Assembly (NCBI GenBank): GCA_021442845.1 | Contig: JABUSD010000188.1 | Span: 1 to 15,244, forward strand | DNA from: Holdemanella sp. | GTDB taxonomy: Bacteria; Bacillota_I; Bacilli_A; Erysipelotrichales; Erysipelotrichaceae | DNA: 15,244 nucleotides | Direction of reading: 5' to 3' | Part shown: in pieces, positions 1-6,625 of the stretch | Layout: every line of letters begins with the position of its first letter | How positions within the stretch are numbered: the stretch's first letter is position 1 | Translations under genes and position numbers: made by a program | Notes under the pieces: generated by a model | The model's input: only the letters and a program-made list of their open reading frames with translations | What the model was told of the DNA's origin: nothing | The model's database searches: none

Positions 1-238
1 TTGTTTTTATAATATTTTCAAAGTCATCTGGATTCAAAGCTAGAAAGCGTTTAATCGCAAGATTATCCACCTGCGTATAGCCAGACATATCCTTATCCTG
101 TATAGCTGCCAAAACAACATCCTGAAACTCTGCCTTGCTGTTGGAAGGCTGTTTAATCTGCAGAAAAAGGAAGATTGCCATACAGACAATCAACATGCCT
201 TTTATCACTTTTATAACTGGATCTGTTAAAAATTTCAT
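1..238 (-). CDS. Membrane-anchored DUF4358-like protein, 5' part only
   Basis: The first 79 codons are present and the gene runs off the left edge of the window. It starts at the ATG whose complement is at 236-238, preceded by an AGAGGA ribosome binding site about 6 bases upstream, and reads without a stop. The protein begins MKFLTDPVIKVIKG and has one hydrophobic segment at about residues 14-27, so it is probably anchored in the membrane with the rest outside. The region after it (FQDVVLAAIQ, then an acidic DKDMSGYTQ stretch, then LNPDDFENI) resembles the start of DUF4358 proteins, small extracellular proteins of unknown function in Firmicutes. That family call is from pattern memory and is tentative; the diagnostic C-terminal half is missing. 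It lies downstream of the GH25 gene terminator, so it is probably a separate transcription unit. Confidence 0.55.
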   Translation of the reverse strand, partial: MKFLTDPVIKVIKGMLIVCMAIFLFLQIKQPSNSKAEFQDVVLAAIQDKDMSGYTQVDNLAIKRFLALNPDDFENIIKT

Positions 239-262
239 AGTGATTCCTCTAAACCAATATAT

Positions 263-291
263 ATTATATACCAAATGCCCATTATAAAAAA
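263..291 (-). promoter_or_regulatory. Possible promoter for the DUF4358-like gene
   Basis: On the minus strand a perfect TATAAT lies at 263-268, about 25 bases before the start codon. The -35 position 17 bases upstream is only a T-run (286-291) that belongs to the tail of the preceding terminator. The -10 is good and the -35 is poor, so the call is weak. Confidence 0.3.
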
Positions 292-314
292 GGAAACCCA
301 AAATGAGTTTCCTT
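282..314 (-). terminator. Rho-independent terminator after the GH25 gene
   Basis: On the minus strand AAGGAAAC (307-314) pairs with GTTTCCTT (290-297) across a 9-base loop, followed by a short T-run and AT-rich DNA. The first arm overlaps the TAA stop codon (313-315) of the GH25 gene. It closes the probable GH73-VanY-GH25 operon. Confidence 0.7.
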
Positions 315-2550
315 AATTGTTTATAACGGAACCAGTCCACTGGTCATAGATTGTATAGCCAGATGGTTTTTCCTGTGTTGTCCACTTAGCTTCATATAGA
401 CCGCTACGATTTACCCAGTAGTAATTTCCATTCTTGTTGTTGTAGACATAACAGTATGTAACTTTCATACCATCACGGTCTACATAATAATCACCAATCC
501 AGATTGATGTAGCCATTGTTCCATCCGCGCTTAGATAGTAATCACCAACCCATTTGTTAGTAGCCATCTTACCATTGGACTCAAAATAGTACCAGATGCC
601 ATCAATCTTCTGCCATCCTGTCTGCATGATTCCATCGCTATTGAAGTAACATCTACCAACTCCGACGACATCACAGAAGCCGGTTGCCATGATTCCATCA
701 GCACCAAGGTAATATTTACCAACCCATCTTGATTTTACCATAGCTCCATCTGTATCAAAGTAATACCACTTTTCATCAATCTTCTGCCAGCCAGTCTGCA
801 TATGATACCATAGGTAATATGTCTTTCCATTGATTGTCTGAAGACCTGTCATCATGACGCCATCACTTCCTAGATAGAACCACTTGTTGTTGGTTTTTAC
901 CCAGCCTGTCTTCATATGTCCATCATTGTCAAAGTAATAATACTTCTTATCGATAGTAACCCAGCCAGTATCCATCTTTCCAGTTTCACTGAAATGGTAT
1001 GTATAGACGGAATTGGAATACCAGCCTGTCTTTAGACTTCCATCTGAATTTCCGAAATACCAGCCACTTCCCATCTTGAACCAGCCTTCCTGATAATATA
1101 GGGCACCGCTTGTTGTGAAGTAGTAAAGCTTACCATTGATTGTCTGGAAACCAGTCAACATGATGCCATCTTTATCAAAGTAGTACCAGACATTCTTTAT
1201 CTTTTCAAATGTATCAAAGGCAATGCTTCCATCTGAGTAGAAGTAGTACCATCCTTTATCTGTTTCAAGCCAGCCATTTCCATTGATCCATGCCCCGCTA
1301 TCTTCAAATAGATATCTCTTGCCATTGATGATGACATTTCCTGTTACCATGCGATAGCTGGAATCAAAATAATACCAGACATTATTAATCTTCTGCCAGT
1401 CTCTTACACAATATCCATCCACTGGCATTAGATAATACCAGTAATTATCGATAAGAATCCAGCCTTCTTTCATATCGCCATTGACTGGATCCATATAGTA
1501 CCACTTATTGTTGACATAAATCCAGCCTGTTGCCATTTCCCCTGTGTCTGGCATGCAGTAATACCATTTACCTTTATGCTGAATCCAGCCTGTCTGCATT
1601 TCATCGCCGATAAAGTAATACCATTTACCATCAATCTGCTGCCAGCCTCTATCCGTATTACTATCTGAATAGACATAATCAATATTCATATCGACATATC
1701 CATTAATTCCATCTACATCGCCAGTACTGCTGCACTGCCATATTGAATAGGTTCCCCCATAGGTTGGAACGTTGTTCCACTGGGCAAGCCATTTGTCATA
1801 CTTGTTGAATGTATTGGATGTCAGATAGGTTGTAAACCAGGTTAAATTCGAATAGACACCTGCTCTATATCCGTCGCTTTGAATACGGGAACAGAATGTA
1901 TCCGCAATTCGAGTGGCTACTTCACTGGATACATTATTGATTAAATCGTTTTCTTCCAGATCATAATAGACCGGATAGCTTGGATTGATTCCTTGTAGCA
2001 AGCGATGCACATGGTTGTATTCATCGATGGCTCCATTCACATCCAATGCATAGGAATAAAGATAGATTCCATATGGAATGCCTAGCCGTGTGCATTCCCT
2101 GACATTATACTGAAAATAGCTATCATCCTGTTTCGTCGCATCGCCACCGTATCCACAGCGGATAATCGCAAAATCAATGCCATCATTCTTTACCTGTTGC
2201 CAATCGATGGTTCCATTCCATGAACTGACATCAATTCCCAATCCCTTTGCGGCGGAAATGATATTGCCATCGGAATTATAGATATTTCCATTGATCTTTT
2301 TCCATGCATTTGGATGTACAGCGACTCTTTCCATCGAATAGATTGGCTGTCCATTCTGATAACGGAAACTGTTCGCACAGTCATTGGCTTCATTTTCATT
2401 CTTATAGACAGCTTCTTCAACAACTTCTTCTGCCTGTACATTTTCATCAGCCTGTTCAACAACATCTTCTTCATTGGCATAAATCTGTGTCATGCCTAAA
2501 GAGGATGCCGCAAGGATGATGGATAGTCCAATCGTCAATAACTTTTTCAT
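313..2550 (-). CDS. Secreted GH25 muramidase (lysozyme) with CW_binding repeats
   Basis: This is a 745-residue secreted enzyme expected to cut the MurNAc-GlcNAc bond of peptidoglycan. Residues 1-25 form a signal peptide ending near TQIYA, followed by an acidic linker (26-50). The GH25 domain spans about 103-295: it opens with GLGIDVSSWNG (D107), has the YYDLEE segment with the family's DxE pair (D197, E199), then GVYSN, KWLAQWN and a closing IWQCSS...VDMNIDY stretch. Residues 301-698 hold about 20 CW_binding repeats, and an unusual 47-residue tail follows. The start is ATG with a GGGGGG-type ribosome binding site in the 17-bp gap after the VanY gene, which suggests cotranscription with it. 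The repeat ligand is inferred to be choline on wall polymers, as in pneumococcal lysozymes of the same architecture, but a glucan ligand cannot be excluded. Confidence 0.93.
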   Translation of the reverse strand: MKKLLTIGLSIILAASSLGMTQIYANEEDVVEQADENVQAEEVVEEAVYKNENEANDCANSFRYQNGQPIYSMERVAVHPNAWKKINGNIYNSDGNIISAAKGLGIDVSSWNGTIDWQQVKNDGIDFAIIRCGYGGDATKQDDSYFQYNVRECTRLGIPYGIYLYSYALDVNGAIDEYNHVHRLLQGINPSYPVYYDLEENDLINNVSSEVATRIADTFCSRIQSDGYRAGVYSNLTWFTTYLTSNTFNKYDKWLAQWNNVPTYGGTYSIWQCSSTGDVDGINGYVDMNIDYVYSDSNTDRGWQQIDGKWYYFIGDEMQTGWIQHKGKWYYCMPDTGEMATGWIYVNNKWYYMDPVNGDMKEGWILIDNYWYYLMPVDGYCVRDWQKINNVWYYFDSSYRMVTGNVIINGKRYLFEDSGAWINGNGWLETDKGWYYFYSDGSIAFDTFEKIKNVWYYFDKDGIMLTGFQTINGKLYYFTTSGALYYQEGWFKMGSGWYFGNSDGSLKTGWYSNSVYTYHFSETGKMDTGWVTIDKKYYYFDNDGHMKTGWVKTNNKWFYLGSDGVMMTGLQTINGKTYYLWYHMQTGWQKIDEKWYYFDTDGAMVKSRWVGKYYLGADGIMATGFCDVVGVGRCYFNSDGIMQTGWQKIDGIWYYFESNGKMATNKWVGDYYLSADGTMATSIWIGDYYVDRDGMKVTYCYVYNNKNGNYYWVNRSGLYEAKWTTQEKPSGYTIYDQWTGSVINN
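457..1650 (-). repeat. CW_binding repeat array of the GH25 protein
   Basis: About 20 tandem repeats of 17-23 residues follow the pattern GWxxxxxxWYYFxxxGxMxT. Most keep the GW and WYY aromatics that form choline cages in known choline-binding modules. Several short variants of the WVGxYYLxxDGxMAT type occur near the C-terminal end. Confidence 0.85.
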
Positions 2551-2567
2551 GATATCCCCCCTTTTTA

Positions 2568-4145
2568 TTAATAATCTCCTCCAGAAACACCTAAATATTC
2601 TTCCAGTGTCTTTCCAGAGTAATAGATATCCGTTGCTCTACTTCCAATATAGCGTAAATGCCAAGGTTCGGCAATATATCCTGTAATATGTTCTTTTCCT
2701 TCTTGATATCGTACGATAAATCCATATCTATGGGCATTGTTCTTAAGCCAGTTGGCTTCCGCATAATTGGTAACCAAAGCGCCATTTGTATGTGTCAAGT
2801 CAAAGGCAAGACCTGTCTGATGTTCAGAATATCCGGCACGTGCTGAGAATGTATCCGCAGCGGCCTGTCCATTGGCTGCTACATAACTCCAGTATAAGCT
2901 ATTCTGATACGCATAGCTTCGATACCCGCTATAGCCATACCCAATATCATATCCAAGATTTCGCATATCCTGAATCAGCTGACGAAGTGCAGCAGCTGCC
3001 GTTGGATCTTCCCCTGGTTCATAGCCATCTGGTAATTTATGTTTCTTATTAACTAGAAGAATACCATCATATACATTTGGAAACCACTTTCCGCTGGCAT
3101 CCACCCAATATTCTCCAATTGTTTCATTGGCTGCCATATGTCCATCTTCATACATATAATACCAGTAATTTCCTACCTTCTGCCATCCTGTCAACATGAT
3201 GCCATTTCCATCAAATAGATACCAGTAGCTACCTATTTTCTTCCATCCGGTTGTGACATAGCCATTGTCATCAAAGTAGTACCATTGTCCATTGTATTGT
3301 TGCCATCCTGTCTGTAAATAGGAATCTTTAAAACAATACAATGTTCCATTGATCAAAATCCATCCCGATTCAAAGTATTGATCTTTGACATTATCCATCA
3401 GCTGCCATTTTGAACCTGTCTTTTTCCATTCATAGCGCTTCTTGGATGGATCATATTTTCCACTTTCATCTACATATTTATCATCAATCCAAGTATTCGT
3501 TTCCATCTTTCCCTTGCTGTTTAGATAGTAATTACCAATCCATGAAGAAGTAACCTTTGCTCCATTTCCATCAAAGTAATACCAGGATCCATTCAGTTTC
3601 TGCCATCCAACAACCATAGCTCCACTTTCATCTAAATAGTATTTATCATTAAGCCATCCTGTTTGCATGATGCCAGTTGAATCCATGTAGTACCATACAT
3701 CTTTATAAAGAAGCCATCCGATTTTCTTATCTCCATTTCCTGGATTGAAATAATACCAGTTATTATCAATGAGTTTCCATCCCTGTACATAACATCCGGT
3801 TTCATCCACATAGTATTTATTATTGACCCAGTCACTTGTTGCCATTTTTCCATTGGATGTCAGATAATAGTCACCAGCCCATCGAGATGTATACATATCT
3901 CCATTTCCTGGTTCGAAATAATACCAGTCACCATCGATCTTCTTCCATCCGACTACCATGATTCCATTGTTATCCATATAATAGGTTTTCCCTTTTACTG
4001 TATGGAATCCTTTCAACATCGCTCCATTTTCAGAATAGAGATACCAGTTTCCATCCTGATACTTCCAGTTTGTATTTTCAGCTGCCTGAATGGGAATATT
4101 CACAAATAACAATAATGTAAGAATAGAAATAATAACCTTTTTCAT
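2568..4145 (-). CDS. Secreted VanY-type D,D-carboxypeptidase (M15B) with N-terminal CW_binding repeats
   Basis: This 525-residue exported metallopeptidase should trim the terminal D-Ala of peptidoglycan stem peptides. The start is the ATG at 4145 (MKKVIISIL), because a perfect AGGAGG lies 5 bases upstream and a signal peptide (1-21, ending IQAA) begins there; a 33-codon in-frame extension upstream lies inside the previous gene and is not used. Residues 26-357 are about 17 CW_binding repeats. The catalytic domain occupies about 360-520 and has the M15B motifs: SGYRS (406-410), SEHQTGLAFD with zinc ligands H442 and D449, and EPWH with catalytic E493 and third ligand H496. The gene begins 8 bp after the GH73 stop; its ribosome binding site overlaps that stop, so translational coupling is likely. 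The repeat-first order is reversed relative to its three neighbours. VanY here is a domain name and gives no evidence of vancomycin resistance. Confidence 0.93.
   Translation of the reverse strand: MKKVIISILTLLLFVNIPIQAAENTNWKYQDGNWYLYSENGAMLKGFHTVKGKTYYMDNNGIMVVGWKKIDGDWYYFEPGNGDMYTSRWAGDYYLTSNGKMATSDWVNNKYYVDETGCYVQGWKLIDNNWYYFNPGNGDKKIGWLLYKDVWYYMDSTGIMQTGWLNDKYYLDESGAMVVGWQKLNGSWYYFDGNGAKVTSSWIGNYYLNSKGKMETNTWIDDKYVDESGKYDPSKKRYEWKKTGSKWQLMDNVKDQYFESGWILINGTLYCFKDSYLQTGWQQYNGQWYYFDDNGYVTTGWKKIGSYWYLFDGNGIMLTGWQKVGNYWYYMYEDGHMAANETIGEYWVDASGKWFPNVYDGILLVNKKHKLPDGYEPGEDPTAAAALRQLIQDMRNLGYDIGYGYSGYRSYAYQNSLYWSYVAANGQAAADTFSARAGYSEHQTGLAFDLTHTNGALVTNYAEANWLKNNAHRYGFIVRYQEGKEHITGYIAEPWHLRYIGSRATDIYYSGKTLEEYLGVSGGDY
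3075..4070 (-). repeat. CW_binding repeat array of the VanY-type protein
   Basis: About 17 tandem aromatic repeats lie between the signal peptide and the catalytic domain. They mix 20-21-residue GWxxxxxxWYYF units with 17-residue WxxxKYYxDxxG units. One atypical 35-residue segment (protein residues 228-262) matches a segment in the GH73 protein. The array ends in a cap-like unit, ETIGEYWVDASGKWFP. Confidence 0.85.
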
Positions 4146-4153
4146 TGTTCCTC

Positions 4154-6559
4154 CTATTGTACCCATGCACCACTCGAATCTACATAATAACCATCGATAT
4201 ATGTATTGCTTGCCATAGCACCGCTTCCATAGAAATAATACCATTTAGTACCAATCTGCTTCCATCCCGTTACCATAGCCCCATTGGATTGCAGATAGTA
4301 CCAGATGCCATTGTCTTTGATCCAGCCAGTAGCCATAACACCTGATTCATCCATATAATACCATTTATTATTCACTTTTTGCCATCCAGTTAGTTTCTTT
4401 CCATCATTTGATACTAAATACCACTGGTTCTGATCATAAATCCAGTCATTGGTTACCATCTTTCCCGTATTTCCTAGATAGTAATTTCCAACCCATTGAT
4501 TGGTAACCTTTTCTCCACCTGGATTGAAATAATACCATTCATTCTCAATCTCTTGCCATCCGATAACCATATCGCCATTCTCACTTAGATAATAAGTAGC
4601 ATCAAGCCATCCAGTCACCATAGCACCATCTTCATTGAAATAATACCACTTGCCATTCTTTTTCTGCCATCCCGTCAGCATATCTCCAGAATCGCTTAAT
4701 AGATACCATTCATTCTTATAGAAAACCCAGCCAGTCTTCATAATTCCATTTTCAAAGTAGTACCATTTATCCTTAACTTCTTTCCATCCATTGATAATAT
4801 ATGTATTTTCAATTGTATCTTTTAATTTCCAATCATTTCCTACTTTTTCCCAGTTATATCTTCCTTCTTTCGGAACATATTTTCCATTGACATCAAAATA
4901 ATATTGTTTACCATCAATGGTTTGCCATCCTGTTACCATTTCACCCGTTGAAGTCATATAATATGTATTATTCAACCATCCCGTTACCATATGACCATCA
5001 CTTGGATCTAGATAATACCAGTTATGTTTATATTGAACCCATCCTGTCTTTTTATTACCATCCTTATCCACATAGTACCAGATACCATTTCTTTCAACCC
5101 ATTTATATTGCACACTAGAAGGATATTGATTGTTTCCTACAGATACAATACGAATACCCGTTTTATCAATATAAGCATAATTGGTATCAAAGTCATAATA
5201 GCCATTATCCTGTATAATCGCACTTCGATCTGCTTTTAAAGTAGAATCACTTTGAATCTTATACATAGAACCTTCTTCTAAGATAATAACCGGATAATTT
5301 AAGAATGTACCACTTGTATATAATATATTTCGCTTATCTACATTGGCATAGACATTCACATTGGCATTGGATTCACGAATCCCTAATGTATAAATAGAAT
5401 GATCATTGGTATTAAAGGTTCTATCTAATATCCAGCACATCGAAGCCACCTTTTCACCCCAATATGGATCCGATCCATAATGAACAATAATACCACTGGA
5501 TTTATCCCCACAATGACATCCATAAAAACGGCCTGAATAATCCTTTGGATCAAAATAGCCTTCGGATAAGACAACCTTGGCATGATGTGTTACACATTCA
5601 CTTACACTGCCATATATTTTAGCCCCCGTATATGGATCATTATCAGCAGCTCCATGCCCGAATAGATTGTTCTTATTGATCGCTATGCTTGATGTTCCCC
5701 ATCCACTTTCAAAGGCAGCCTGAACATAGATCATCATCGCATTGACGCCATATGTATTCTGCGCATCAATCAATAACTGTCCAATATTAGCCATCTTTCC
5801 ACTCTTGGCATAGGAAGGTATATAACTATTAAACTGTTCGGCCGTTAGATTTGTCTTGGAACGAAGTGGCAGATATTGATAATAGTTATAATATGGATTA
5901 CCAGGATTCACCGAATGCGTATAGACATTGTTTCTATAATCATCAATCATCGTTTCAAAGGATGTATAGAAATAATGGCCATCATAGCTATAATAGCGCG
6001 TATTTCCATTTAAATAGGAAGGTGCATACCCCATATTGTTTGTGATTATATGATCACTCTGGCTGATATCAATCGTTCCATAATGATATAACATGCCATT
6101 TTCAACGACATAATGGCTCATCGATTTACAGTTCTTATAGCTAAGAACATCGACATCACTACGATCAACCCATCCAACCATACCAGCAATTTTAAATTTA
6201 ACCTGTGTCTTATCCGCACTTAGGCCAAGATAAGCGCCTTCACCCGAACAGAAGCCATTGATATATCCCTGCTTCTTTGTGTTGTCATCAATATAGTATG
6301 TATTATAGGAAGCATCTGGCTTTGTCCGGAAATTGACGACACCATAACTAACCGTACTCGGATCCGATTGAAATGTTGGCATTTTAATCACAACATCCTC
6401 ACTTTCCAGATCAAAGATATTTCCTTCCTTATCAATATATTTAAATACAGTATCATTTTCTTCCTGTATATAATCCCCTTCCTTTTCCGATGCGAACACC
6501 TTAAAAGGATTCATACACATTGTAAGTATCAGTAATAATACAGTAAACTTATGTTTCAT
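4154..6559 (-). CDS. Secreted GH73 endo-beta-N-acetylglucosaminidase with CW_binding repeats
   Basis: This is an 801-residue exported hydrolase expected to cut the GlcNAc-MurNAc bond in glycan strands, the bond complementary to that cut by the GH25 neighbour. A signal peptide covers residues 1-23 (ending FKVFA). Residues about 65-140 look like an SH3-like domain (VNFRTKP near the start). The glucosaminidase domain lies at about 245-380; its core reads YVQAAFESGWGTS, with E284 as the likely catalytic acid, followed by NKNNLFGHGA and a YGSVSECVTHHA segment typical of the family. Residues about 395-475 form a second, poorly assigned domain, and 485-801 hold about 16 CW_binding repeats. The ATG is preceded by GGAGG at good spacing. 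The gene begins downstream of the CHAP gene terminator and leads the probable GH73-VanY-GH25 operon. Confidence 0.92.
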   Translation of the reverse strand: MKHKFTVLLLILTMCMNPFKVFASEKEGDYIQEENDTVFKYIDKEGNIFDLESEDVVIKMPTFQSDPSTVSYGVVNFRTKPDASYNTYYIDDNTKKQGYINGFCSGEGAYLGLSADKTQVKFKIAGMVGWVDRSDVDVLSYKNCKSMSHYVVENGMLYHYGTIDISQSDHIITNNMGYAPSYLNGNTRYYSYDGHYFYTSFETMIDDYRNNVYTHSVNPGNPYYNYYQYLPLRSKTNLTAEQFNSYIPSYAKSGKMANIGQLLIDAQNTYGVNAMMIYVQAAFESGWGTSSIAINKNNLFGHGAADNDPYTGAKIYGSVSECVTHHAKVVLSEGYFDPKDYSGRFYGCHCGDKSSGIIVHYGSDPYWGEKVASMCWILDRTFNTNDHSIYTLGIRESNANVNVYANVDKRNILYTSGTFLNYPVIILEEGSMYKIQSDSTLKADRSAIIQDNGYYDFDTNYAYIDKTGIRIVSVGNNQYPSSVQYKWVERNGIWYYVDKDGNKKTGWVQYKHNWYYLDPSDGHMVTGWLNNTYYMTSTGEMVTGWQTIDGKQYYFDVNGKYVPKEGRYNWEKVGNDWKLKDTIENTYIINGWKEVKDKWYYFENGIMKTGWVFYKNEWYLLSDSGDMLTGWQKKNGKWYYFNEDGAMVTGWLDATYYLSENGDMVIGWQEIENEWYYFNPGGEKVTNQWVGNYYLGNTGKMVTNDWIYDQNQWYLVSNDGKKLTGWQKVNNKWYYMDESGVMATGWIKDNGIWYYLQSNGAMVTGWKQIGTKWYYFYGSGAMASNTYIDGYYVDSSGAWVQ
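4157..5107 (-). repeat. CW_binding repeat array of the GH73 protein
   Basis: About 16 tandem repeats form the C-terminal 317 residues. They include standard GWxxxxxxWYYF units, short GWLxxTYYLxxxG units, one atypical RYNWEKVGNDWKLKD segment, and a final cap TYIDGYYVDSSGAWVQ at the C terminus. Confidence 0.85.
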
Positions 6560-6570
6560 TCTTTACCTCC

Positions 6571-6610
6571 ATAAAAGAAAAACTTTCTGATACTATCATA
6601 TCAGAAAGTT
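6571..6610 (-). terminator. Rho-independent terminator after the CHAP gene
   Basis: A perfect 12-bp inverted repeat, AACTTTCTGATA and TATCAGAAAGTT (6581-6592 and 6599-6610), flanks a 6-base loop. On the minus strand it is followed by a T-rich run, TTTCTTTTAT. It lies between the CHAP stop and the GH73 ribosome binding site, and should end or attenuate transcription coming from the CHAP gene. Confidence 0.82.
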
Positions 6611-6623
6611 AATCATTCGTCAT
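6595..6623 (-). promoter_or_regulatory. Possible promoter for the GH73-VanY-GH25 operon
   Basis: On the minus strand ATGACG (6618-6623) and TATGAT (6595-6600) are 17 bases apart. The -10 overlaps the loop and one arm of the CHAP terminator. Four of six and five of six consensus positions match, so this is a weak candidate. It would place initiation inside the second hairpin arm. Confidence 0.28.
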
Positions 6624-6625
6624 TT

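Noticed and set aside
2304..3052. Several open frames of 60-90 codons on the plus strand opposite the hydrolase genes
   Set aside because: They are antisense to clear coding regions, lack good ribosome binding sites and have unremarkable, low-complexity translations. The repetitive, stop-poor nature of the arrays explains them.
2568..4145. Vancomycin resistance gene vanY
   Set aside because: The catalytic domain is of the VanY/M15B type, but there are no vanHAX or vanRS genes nearby and the protein has a wall-binding array. A housekeeping wall-trimming role is more likely.
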